From positions 1 to 50,440 of the forward strand of contig NZ_FUKR01000057.1 of assembly GCF_900163835.1 (NCBI RefSeq): DNA of 50,440 nt, given 5' to 3'. Both the position numbers and the translations under genes were made by a program. Below the pieces are notes generated by a model. It saw nothing but the letters and a program-made list of their open reading frames with translations, was not told the origin of the DNA and ran no database searches. The stretch comes from Mycetocola reblochoni REB411 (GTDB lineage Bacteria > Actinomycetota > Actinomycetes > Actinomycetales > Microbacteriaceae). Each line of letters begins with the position of its first letter. Positions within the stretch are counted from its first letter, which is position 1. Of the stretch, positions 7,987-14,799 are shown piece after piece.

Positions 7987-9465
7987 ATGACCACCTCCCG
8001 TTCGCACCGCCCCCCGACCGTCCCCGACAGCGCCCGATCAGAGGGCGGCGCGATCGACTCGGGCGACGCGGCCCTCAACAGGGGCCTCGGCGTCGGATCG
8101 ATCGTCTTCATGGTCGTGGCCGCAGCCGCGCCGCTCGGCGTCGTCGCCGCCAACGTCCCGATCGTGATCTCCACCAGCGGGACGATGGCCGCACCGCTGT
8201 ACTTCCTGCTCGCCACCGCCATCCTCGTGCTCTTCTCCGTCGGCTACACGACGATGACGCGCTTCGTCCCCAACGCCGGCGCGTTCTACTCCTACATCCA
8301 GGCGGGGATGGGCCGCCGTCTCGGGACCGGGTCGGCGATGCTCGCCCTGCTCTCGTACGGGCTGCTGTTCATCGGCGTCAACGCCTACGTCGGCGTGGCC
8401 ACCGCGAACGCCCTGTCTGCATTCACCGGCTGGGAATCGCCCTGGTGGCTGTGGTCGCTCGTCTCGATCGCGGTCATCGGCCTGCTCGGCTACCGCGACA
8501 TCGAGCTGTCGTCGAAGGTTCTGGGGGTTCTGCTGGTCGCCGAGACCCTCGCGGTCGTGATCATGGACGTCGTCGTCATCGCCCAGGGCGGTGCCGAGGG
8601 ACTGTCCGCACGCTCCCTGTCCCCGGCCGAGCTGGCCGGCGGCACGCCCTCGCTCGGGCTCATGTTCGCCTTCTTCTGCTTCATCGGCTTCGAGGCGACG
8701 GCGGTGTTCCGCAGCGAGGCGAGGGACCCCGACCGCACCATTCCCCGCGCGACGTACATTGCCGTCGTGGGGATCGGCCTGTTCTACGCGGTCTCCTCGT
8801 GGGCCGTCGTCGTCGGCATCGGCTCGGAGCAGGCCGTCGCAGCATCGACGTCCGACCCGGAGAACGTCGTGTTCGCCGTCGTCACCACCTTCGTCGGCCC
8901 CATCCTCAGCGACGTCATGCAGGTCCTGCTGGCGACGAGCTTCTTCGCCTGCGTGCTGTCGTTCCACAACGTGATCACCCGCTATGTCTTCACCCTCTCC
9001 GGCAAGCGGGTGCTGCCGGCACGGCTCGGCGTCGTCGACCCGGTGCACCGTGCACCGTCGCGTGCGTCGTTGTGGGTCAGCATCGTGACCGGTGCCCTCA
9101 GCATCGCGGTCATGCTCGGCGGCCTCGACCCCGTCGCCCAGGTGTACACCTGGTTCTCCGGAGCCGCCACGCTCGGCCTCATCGTCCTCATGGCGTTGAC
9201 GAGCCTCGCAGTGGTGGTGTTCTTCCGCCGCAACCGCGGGACGACTATCGGGTTCTGGCGGGGACTGCTCGCACCGGCGGTCGCCTTCGTGTCGCTCGGG
9301 CTCGTCGTCGCGGTCGTCGTCCAGAACCTGCCGTTGCTCGTCGGCAGCACACTGGCAGCCGTCATCGTGGCGGTGTGCGTGGTCGCGGCGTTCGCCGGGG
9401 GAGCGCTGGTCGCCACCCGGATGCGTGCGCGCGACCCGGAGCACTACGCGCAGCTGGCCCGCTAG
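7987..9465 (+). CDS. APC-family amino acid/amine permease
   Basis: Secondary transporter of the amino acid-polyamine-organocation family in the plasma membrane, 492 residues with about twelve hydrophobic segments. The N-terminal block LGVGSIVFMVVAAAAPLGVV corresponds to the broken first helix of APC proteins, and FCFIGFEATAVFRSEARDP carries the typical GFE motif near residue 235. The ATG at 7987 has AGAGGAG just upstream; the open frame extends further back through the operator region but is not expected to be translated. It is divergent from the aminotransferase-kinase-regulator operon across a shared operator region. It is therefore likely the importer of the amine or amino alcohol the locus degrades. 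Exact substrate unknown. Confidence 0.9.
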   Translation: MTTSRSHRPPTVPDSARSEGGAIDSGDAALNRGLGVGSIVFMVVAAAAPLGVVAANVPIVISTSGTMAAPLYFLLATAILVLFSVGYTTMTRFVPNAGAFYSYIQAGMGRRLGTGSAMLALLSYGLLFIGVNAYVGVATANALSAFTGWESPWWLWSLVSIAVIGLLGYRDIELSSKVLGVLLVAETLAVVIMDVVVIAQGGAEGLSARSLSPAELAGGTPSLGLMFAFFCFIGFEATAVFRSEARDPDRTIPRATYIAVVGIGLFYAVSSWAVVVGIGSEQAVAASTSDPENVVFAVVTTFVGPILSDVMQVLLATSFFACVLSFHNVITRYVFTLSGKRVLPARLGVVDPVHRAPSRASLWVSIVTGALSIAVMLGGLDPVAQVYTWFSGAATLGLIVLMALTSLAVVVFFRRNRGTTIGFWRGLLAPAVAFVSLGLVVAVVVQNLPLLVGSTLAAVIVAVCVVAAFAGGALVATRMRARDPEHYAQLAR

Positions 9466-9800
9466 TCGACCGGCCACGCGTTCGGTGCTCGTTGCGCCCG
9501 TCGGGCGGGACTCTGACAGGGATCAGAGGCCTGCCCGTCGGGCTGTCTCCGCTGCGGTGCTCCGGCGACACGGCTCCCGGCTGCCACCGGCGCGGCCGCC
9601 GGCTTAGCCGTGGCCGTGGCTTCGATCGCACACGTCGGTCCTCCGTGCACGGCTGCGGAGCGCGGGCAGGCGGGGAGCGCAGACGTGCCGGGAACGCAGA
9701 CGTGAGCTGACTGACCCCGCCAACGGCAGCGCACAGGCCGACAAAAGCGACAGCCGCGGCGACGCGCGGTGTCACACGATGCCGCTGAGCTTCTCTGAGG
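9466..9800. other. intergenic region, no convincing gene; candidate terminator
   Basis: No credible coding sequence is seen. A hairpin candidate follows the permease: CTCTGA/TCAGAG (9511-9516 and 9523-9528), extended by CGGGC/GCCCG (9502-9506 and 9533-9537) with an imperfect middle. The rest is unassigned. Confidence 0.4.
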
Positions 9801-9873
9801 TGGGCGATGCCGGACTCGAACCGACGACCTCTTCCGTGTGAAGGAAGCGCGCTACCAGCTGCGCCAATCGCCC
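9801..9873 (-). tRNA. tRNA-Val (anticodon CAC)
   Basis: A cloverleaf reads on the minus strand: acceptor GGGCGAT paired with ATCGCCC, anticodon stem CTTCC/GGAAG enclosing loop TTCACAC (anticodon CAC), and T-arm GGTTCGAGTCC. The discriminator base is A and the 3' CCA is not encoded. It faces away from the tRNA cluster that follows. Confidence 0.95.
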
Positions 9874-10061
9874 AAAGTGCCCGACGGGCACAGGACGACA
9901 CTACCCGAGTCTGCGGGCGAATGAGAAACCGGGCGGCTCCGTGCGTGCGTCGGGCGCGTCGGCGTCGCGAGCCACGCCCGGGAATTCCGCCACGTCCTGG
10001 AGGTCCAGCCCCGTGATCACCGCGGTTTCGACGGCCCGCCACGTCCCGTGGGTGCATCGAT

Positions 10062-10091
10062 TTGTGCCCCGGATGACATCTGGGTTATTGT
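10062..10091 (+). promoter_or_regulatory. candidate promoter of the first tRNA cluster
   Basis: A -35-like TTGTGC (10062-10067) and a -10-like TATTGT (10086-10091) are separated by 18 bp and end 28 bp before the tRNA-Gly gene. The local AT-richness stands out from the surrounding DNA. Confidence 0.5.
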
Positions 10092-10119
10092 TTCTAAGCA
10101 CTCGGGTGACCGAGTGAAT

Positions 10120-10191
10120 GCGGATGTGGCGCAGTGGTAGCGCATCACCTTGCCAAGGTGAGGGTCGCGAGTTCGAATCTCGTCATCCGCT
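10120..10191 (+). tRNA. tRNA-Gly (anticodon GCC), copy 1
   Basis: Acceptor GCGGATG pairs with CATCCGC, the anticodon stem TCACC/GGTGA encloses TTGCCAA (GCC), and the T-loop TTCGAAT is standard. The gene does not encode CCA. Confidence 0.96.
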
Positions 10192-10244
10192 CGGATGCTG
10201 GGAACAGCCTCCTGGGCTGTCTCCGGTACGTGGGAAACCACACT

Positions 10245-10315
10245 GGTGGCGTGGCCGAGAGGCGAGGCAGCGGCCTGCAAAGCCGTCCACACGGGTTCGA
10301 ATCCCGTCGCCACCT
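10245..10315 (+). tRNA. tRNA-Cys (anticodon GCA), copy 1
   Basis: Acceptor GGTGGCG pairs with CGCCACC. The anticodon loop CTGCAAA gives GCA, and the T-arm GGGTTCGAATCCC is standard. It lies 53 bp after tRNA-Gly. Confidence 0.96.
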
Positions 10316-10352
10316 CAACATCCACCACCCACACGGGCTCACGCCCGCACCG

Positions 10353-10424
10353 GGGCGATTGGCGCAGCGGTAGCGCGCTTCCCTGACACGGAAGAGGTCA
10401 CTGGTTCGATCCCAGTATCGCCCA
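10353..10424 (+). tRNA. tRNA-Val (anticodon GAC), copy 1
   Basis: Acceptor GGGCGAT pairs with ATCGCCC, and the anticodon stem CTTCC/GGAAG encloses CTGACAC (GAC). It is the last gene of the cluster. This copy is followed by unique sequence, unlike copy 2, which is followed by the ICE. Confidence 0.96.
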
Positions 10425-10425
10425 C

Positions 10426-10826
10426 ACAAAATCGGCCTGAACCCACGCGAGAGCGCCGACCATTTGAGCATCGGCCCTCTGAGCATCGGCCCTCTACCGC
10501 ACAGTCCACGACCACACCGGTCAACGCCACGGTCATTCGGGCAGAGCGTCGGCGGCATTCCTTGTGACGACGCTCGCTGTCTCCGGCCACGAGTGCCAGG
10601 CACTCTGAGCGGCTCGCCCGCCGTTCCTCCATACGCCGTCCAGGTGCATCGCCCCGCGTAGTGCCGCCCCGGCCCGACCACGGTTGAGGCCAATCGAGAA
10701 TCGGTGACGGCCGGACGGCGACCACGCGACCGGGAGACCGCCACGCGTGTTCGATGCGTGCTCTCGACGATTCACCGTTCGGAATCGCCTCGCCCCGGCG
10801 TCGGCCGTGAATGCCAAGCTGACCGG
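10426..10826. other. unassigned spacer between tRNA cluster copies
   Basis: About 400 bp without a convincing gene. The direct doublet GAGCATCGGCCCTCT appears twice near 10466-10496, so a short tandem repeat is present. Open frames here are antisense or tRNA read-through artefacts. Confidence 0.4.
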
Positions 10827-11159
10827 ATGCGCTACATCGTCATCGCCGACCACGCCGTCGCGCCCACCGCTCCGGCGCAGGCGCGGACTCAGGCAGCAAA
10901 CACTCACGCTGAGAAGACCGGTGCGGACCGAGGAGGCGAGGGCGCACCCCGACTCATCGACGGGGGAGTGCTCGGTCACGCCGCGTCGGCTGCGCGGCGT
11001 CGGGGGCTGCTCGACGCGCACCGGGGCGACACGCTCCGTGCGACCAGGGGAGAAATCGTCGAGCTGATCCGTTCGGACTCCGGCCACGCGCGATCCTGGT
11101 GCCGCAACGCCCCAGGCGTGGAGGGCTGGATCGCCGACTCGGTTCTGCGTCGGCCCTGA
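10827..11159 (+). CDS. small SH3-like domain protein
   Basis: A 110-residue protein beginning MRYIVIADHAV. The C-terminal half (about 70-108, ending GVEGWIADSVLRR) has the pattern of a bacterial SH3-like barrel: a GDTLRATRGEIVEL strand pair, then WCRN and a GWIADS turn. The N-terminal half is low-complexity and Ala/Arg-rich. No signal peptide is evident, so a cytoplasmic role is likely. It lies alone between two identical tRNA cluster copies. A longer in-frame start at 10704 is possible but adds an Arg-rich extension. The domain call is by pattern only; function unknown. Confidence 0.55.
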   Translation: MRYIVIADHAVAPTAPAQARTQAANTHAEKTGADRGGEGAPRLIDGGVLGHAASAARRRGLLDAHRGDTLRATRGEIVELIRSDSGHARSWCRNAPGVEGWIADSVLRRP

Positions 11160-11357
11160 GGACGAGCACCGGCACGTCGTCGCGGGCCGCTACCGTCAGA
11201 GGAATCGATGCCGTCGACTCCGCTTCGCGTGCGACGCGTGGCACGACGGCCGGCGCGGCCCGAGGCTCATTCGGCCGCGACGCGCCGATGTCGAGCCGGT
11301 GCATGACGCCCGCGGGATATCCGCTAGGGTTGGTGCGTACCGGGAAACCGGTCGAAT

Positions 11358-11429
11358 GCGGATGTGGCGCAGTGGTAGCGCATCACCTTGCCAAGGTGAG
11401 GGTCGCGAGTTCGAATCTCGTCATCCGCT
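11358..11429 (+). tRNA. tRNA-Gly (anticodon GCC), copy 2
   Basis: Identical in sequence to the copy at 10120-10191. The upstream promoter context is different: a TAGGGT -10-like hexamer lies about 30 bp upstream. Confidence 0.96.
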
Positions 11430-11482
11430 CGGATGCTGGGAACAGCCTCCTGGGCTGTCTCCGGTACGTGGGAAACCACACT

Positions 11483-11553
11483 GGTGGCGTGGCCGAGAGG
11501 CGAGGCAGCGGCCTGCAAAGCCGTCCACACGGGTTCGAATCCCGTCGCCACCT
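11483..11553 (+). tRNA. tRNA-Cys (anticodon GCA), copy 2
   Basis: Identical in sequence to the copy at 10245-10315. Confidence 0.96.
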
Positions 11554-11576
11554 CAACATCCACCACCCACACGGGC

Positions 11577-13322
11577 TCACGCCCGCACCGGGGCGATTGG
11601 CGCAGCGGTAGCGCGCTTCCCTGACACGGAAGAGGTCACTGGTTCGATCCCAGTATCGCCCACCCAAGTGTCGATGTTCAAACTTGCGACGTCCGCAGGT
11701 TTGACATCATCCCCCGCGCGCACGCTGGCCTCATAGGCCAGCGCTGCCGCGTGGAGCTTTGGGTCGAGGAGCGCATCGAACGGTTCACCGGGCTCCGCCT
11801 CCACCCTGTCGGTGTTCTCGATTTCATAGACGTGGATGCGCTCGAAGAACGCTTGGTTGCAGATACGTCGGAGCGAATCATCGATGCTCATGTAGATCGC
11901 GTGCATGTCACCGGCCAGGGCGAGGCAGTCTTCGAGGTGCGTTCTGGCCTGGTCGTACTCGATCTGCCCTGCGTCGATCTGCGCGTCGAGGAACGCGAGT
12001 CGGCGTGCGATGCGGTCCTGTTCTTCTTTGAGGAGGTCCAGCGGGACGGCTCCGGCGTGGTGGGCGTGGAGCAGGCTACGGCGTTCGTCGCGGAGCCGGT
12101 CACGCTCGACAGCGTGGGTGTGCCGTTCTGCTTTGTTCGCGGCGTGGAGGTCATCGAACTGGCGCACGAGCATGTGCCGAAGCGCGGTGACGATGTGCTC
12201 GGGTATCTGCACACGCCGGTAGTAGTCCTCGACCTGTCGTTCGATGTGCTCGATCGGCATGGCCTGGCGGACACAGTTCGTGCGCTTGGAGTGCCGGCCG
12301 GCGCAGATGAAGTACGGGTAGACGATGCCCTTGCCATTCCTCGCGTGGGTGACCATCAGGCGGGAGCCGCAGTCGCCGCAGTACACGGAGCCTTTCAGGT
12401 AGTGCTCGTGGGTTTGGGTTTTCTCCCCGGACACCTGGTGCGCGGTGAGGACGTTCTGCACCCGATACCAGAGCTCCGCGCTCACCAGCGGTTCGTGGAG
12501 TCCGTCGTAGCGGGCGCCACGGAAGATCACGTCGCCCTTGTAGTACGGGTTGGAGAGCATCTGCTGGATCGTGGACAGCCCCGGAGCCTTCGCCGGACGT
12601 TTCGGGGTCGGCACGGTCGTGAGGCCGCGGTCGACAAGTTCGCTGTGCAGCATCGAGGTCGAGTAGTTCCCCGTCGCGTATGCCTCGAACGCCCACCGCA
12701 CCAAAGCAGCGCGGTCGGGGTCGGGGATCACAGCGGGGATGTCGCGGCCGAGCTCGTCACGTTTGTGGACGTTGAGGTAGCCGATGGGGGCGCGACCGAC
12801 GGTTCCGCCGGTGGCGGCTTTCTGGGTCATGCCCTTGGTGACCTCGTTGGCGAGGTTGCGGGAGTAGAACTCCGCGATCGTGGACATGATGCCGTGCAGC
12901 AGCATCCCTGATGGGGTCTCGTCTATGTTCTCCGTCGCGGACACGAGGATCACGCCGGCGTCTTTGAGCGCGAGGTGGATCGCTACGTCGTCGGCACGGT
13001 TGCGGGCGAGCCGATCGACTTTGTGGACGATGCAGTACGCGACCTGATGGGTCTTGACGTACTCGATCATTCGCATCAGCTCTGGCCTGTCGGCCTTGCG
13101 CGCGGACTCACCCGCGTCGATGAACTCCTCCACGACGATCGCGTTCAGATCGCGGGCCTTGCGGAGGTTCGCATCGCGTTGCGCGGGGATCGAGAATCCC
13201 TCGTCGCGTCCGCCGCGCTCTGCCTGCTCCTTGGTGGAGACGCGGAGGTAGGAGACGGCGAGCGTGGTGGTCTCGCCGAGCCGGTCGATGCTGGTGGGTG
13301 GCGCTGGGGGTGCCAGAGTCAT
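11577..13322 (-). CDS. large serine recombinase (ICE integrase) with host-derived C-terminus
   Basis: Site-specific integrase and excisionase. The N-terminal resolvase domain (about residues 20-165) carries the nucleophile Ser29 in YLRVSTKEQ plus DRLARN. A recombinase domain follows (about 190-300), then a zinc ribbon (YCGDCGSR and CAGRHSKRTNC, about 325-370), a coiled coil and a C-terminal region, 581 residues in all. The start at 13322 is a plain ATG; an internal Met is less likely, as this N-terminus precedes the resolvase strand normally. The final roughly 28 codons are antisense to tRNA-Val(GAC), so they come from the chromosome. The integrated and circular forms should therefore encode different C-termini. 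Confidence 0.93.
   Translation of the reverse strand: MTLAPPAPPTSIDRLGETTTLAVSYLRVSTKEQAERGGRDEGFSIPAQRDANLRKARDLNAIVVEEFIDAGESARKADRPELMRMIEYVKTHQVAYCIVHKVDRLARNRADDVAIHLALKDAGVILVSATENIDETPSGMLLHGIMSTIAEFYSRNLANEVTKGMTQKAATGGTVGRAPIGYLNVHKRDELGRDIPAVIPDPDRAALVRWAFEAYATGNYSTSMLHSELVDRGLTTVPTPKRPAKAPGLSTIQQMLSNPYYKGDVIFRGARYDGLHEPLVSAELWYRVQNVLTAHQVSGEKTQTHEHYLKGSVYCGDCGSRLMVTHARNGKGIVYPYFICAGRHSKRTNCVRQAMPIEHIERQVEDYYRRVQIPEHIVTALRHMLVRQFDDLHAANKAERHTHAVERDRLRDERRSLLHAHHAGAVPLDLLKEEQDRIARRLAFLDAQIDAGQIEYDQARTHLEDCLALAGDMHAIYMSIDDSLRRICNQAFFERIHVYEIENTDRVEAEPGEPFDALLDPKLHAAALAYEASVRAGDDVKPADVASLNIDTWVGDTGIEPVTSSVSGKRATAAPIAPVRA
11591..11662 (+). tRNA. tRNA-Val (anticodon GAC), copy 2; probable ICE attachment site
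   Basis: Identical to 10353-10424. The serine recombinase reads antisense through the whole tRNA gene before stopping at 11577. The tRNA 3' end is therefore the likely left attachment junction; the tRNA itself remains intact. Confidence 0.95.
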
Positions 13323-13485
13323 GAGTCGTGTTTCCTCTCACCGGAAGAGTGGGAGCCAACGCGACGGCGAAGCGTCACGCGGTGCGACTCGTAAACGGGA
13401 AACACGTCCACCGGCACGAAACCGGGGTAAGCCACAAGGGCAAGGAGACTGCGCACCCGGCCTGGGAAGGCCGTGGCGTCGGGTT

Positions 13486-13677
13486 CTATTCTACCTTGTC
13501 GGGCTCAGAAGGCCCAGGATCGGCGGCATCCGGCGTGGTCTCGCCGTTCGTCTTCGATCTGCTGACCGCCATGCCGAGGAGCACCTGCGCGAGCTTGTGC
13601 AGGTCAGGTTGACTCCGCGGCACCGCCTGCACGGTGAAGCGCCGATCCTCGCCGCGCCGTCGCTCACCCCTGCTCAC
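13486..13677 (-). CDS. small ICE protein, 63 residues, translationally coupled
   Basis: Begins with GTG at 13677, overlapping the stop of the DUF4913-like gene as GTGA, and ends TAG at 13486. The product is basic at the N-terminus (SRGERRRGEDRRF), has a helix-like centre (QPDLHKLAQVLLGMAVS) and an acidic tail. No family is recognised. The 4-bp overlap and common direction make it likely to be translated as the last gene of the SSB-DUF4913 operon. Function unknown. Confidence 0.6.
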   Translation of the reverse strand: MSRGERRRGEDRRFTVQAVPRSQPDLHKLAQVLLGMAVSRSKTNGETTPDAADPGPSEPDKVE

Positions 13678-14279
13678 GGCACTTCCCCCGTGCTCAGGCC
13701 GAGACCTGCGATGAACTGGTCCTCGGCACGCCGCCGAGCTTCCACATCGGCGTGCATGTATTCCACGAAGTCTTCCTCGCGGTTCGGGATGATGATGTCT
13801 TCGATGGGGTCGGTGTCGGGTTCTCCGGGCCAGGCGATGCGGCGGGTGGGGCGGTCGGTGGTCAGGCGTGTGCCGCAGGATGCGGTCCAGTGCCGGAGGC
13901 GTTCTTGGGCTTCGGTGAAGTCGCGGTGCCAGACGAGCATGGCGCTGCCTTTCGCTTCGGGGTGGATCGCGCACAGCCAGTGGATGTGCAGCGCGGACAG
14001 CTCCCACACGAGCTCGGGGTGGCGGTGCCAGAAGGGTGGGATGACAGCAACGGGGAGGCCGTAGGTGTGTCGGAGCCAGTGCACCCATTCGTTGAGTGCG
14101 AGCCATTCTTCTTCTGCGGCGTCGGCGGTGAGGAGATTCCAGTTCACCGGCCCCGGAGGGCCCGCTGCGTCGTCGTCAGCGGCGGGAGCGTCGGAGTCCG
14201 GGTCGTAGCTCTCATCGAACTCGTCCTCCGCCGCCTCGCCCGGATCAACCTCGCCCGTGTCGGGCAGTTCATCGACCAT
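13674..14279 (-). CDS. DUF4913-like ICE protein
   Basis: A 201-residue protein. The acidic N-terminal third (about 1-40) is disordered; the remainder is Trp-rich with the pattern WLALNEWVHWLRHTYG, HPELVWELSALHIHWL and a C-terminal acidic helix (REEDFVEYMHADVEAR). This matches the DUF4913 family seen in actinobacterial conjugative elements, by recall rather than by a search. It lies 9 bp after ssb, and its stop overlaps the next small ORF. It is probably a cytoplasmic accessory of conjugation or replication; no catalytic motif is visible. Confidence 0.75.
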   Translation of the reverse strand: MVDELPDTGEVDPGEAAEDEFDESYDPDSDAPAADDDAAGPPGPVNWNLLTADAAEEEWLALNEWVHWLRHTYGLPVAVIPPFWHRHPELVWELSALHIHWLCAIHPEAKGSAMLVWHRDFTEAQERLRHWTASCGTRLTTDRPTRRIAWPGEPDTDPIEDIIIPNREEDFVEYMHADVEARRRAEDQFIAGLGLSTGEVP

Positions 14280-14288
14280 GATCCGACC

Positions 14289-14753
14289 TCACCGCCCGAC
14301 CGCGGGTGTGCTAGCGGGCGCGCGGCGTGGTGCGTCGGGTGACAGTGCAGTGTCCTCAAGCCCGGCATCCAGTGAGTCGGCTTCCGGTGTGCGTCGGGGG
14401 CGGTCGACGGTGTAGCGGGTGCGGGCGAGGTCGTGGCCCAGTTTCTTCGCGACGAACTCTTCGACCTTGACGGCCTGCCCGTTGTCGTCGGTACGGTCGT
14501 AGTGGTGGGTGTAGCCCTCGGCGATGAACTTGTCGCCTTTGGCGAAGCGCTGGTGGGCGCGTTCGGCGGTCTTCCGGAAGGCGACGAGGTCGTGGAATGT
14601 GGTCTCGGTCTGCGTGAACGAGCCGTCGTCTTCTCGGCGGTAGTGTTCCTGCCCGATCTTGACGAATAGCCGCGCATCACCTTTCTCGGTGAACGACAGG
14701 TGCGGTTCGGAAGCGATGAACCCGGACAGGGACTCTTGCGTATGGATAGCCAT
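14289..14753 (-). CDS. ssb: single-stranded DNA-binding protein
   Basis: OB-fold SSB family protein of 154 residues. The first 100 residues show typical SSB strands (ARLFVKIGQEHYRREDDGSF, then TFHDLVAFRKTAERAHQRFAKGD and FIAEGY), followed by a variable C-terminal tail. The tail is not the acidic DDDIPF type of housekeeping SSB. The ATG at 14753 has GAGGAG 10 bp upstream. It would coat transferred or replicating single-stranded DNA of the ICE. It lies between the coupling-protein gene and the DUF4913-like gene, all minus strand. Confidence 0.85.
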   Translation of the reverse strand: MAIHTQESLSGFIASEPHLSFTEKGDARLFVKIGQEHYRREDDGSFTQTETTFHDLVAFRKTAERAHQRFAKGDKFIAEGYTHHYDRTDDNGQAVKVEEFVAKKLGHDLARTRYTVDRPRRTPEADSLDAGLEDTALSPDAPRRAPASTPAVGR

Positions 14754-14799
14754 TGGACACTCCTCGTGATGACGACACCCCGCACTTCGGGGTGCTCTG

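Larger units (their letters stand above)
10116..10425 (+). repeat. 310-bp direct repeat, copy 1 (whole tRNA cluster)
   Basis: This segment is identical, tRNAs and spacers alike, to 11354-11663 (offset 1238 bp). The flanks on both sides differ. It contains tRNA-Gly, tRNA-Cys and tRNA-Val. Confidence 0.95.
11354..11663 (+). repeat. 310-bp direct repeat, copy 2 (whole tRNA cluster)
   Basis: Identical to 10116-10425. Its right end coincides with the end of tRNA-Val(GAC) plus one base, which is also where the ICE begins. Confidence 0.95.

Noticed and set aside
8038-9477. 479-residue minus-strand frame opposite the APC permease
   Set aside because: Composition is dominated by Asp/Gly/Arg/His with no domain; the permease on the other strand is well supported.
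10118-10744. Open frames across the tRNA cluster with the familiar GDTGIEPVTSS-type peptide
   Set aside because: These are translations of tRNA genes, which are often mis-annotated as proteins; the tRNA cloverleaves are intact.
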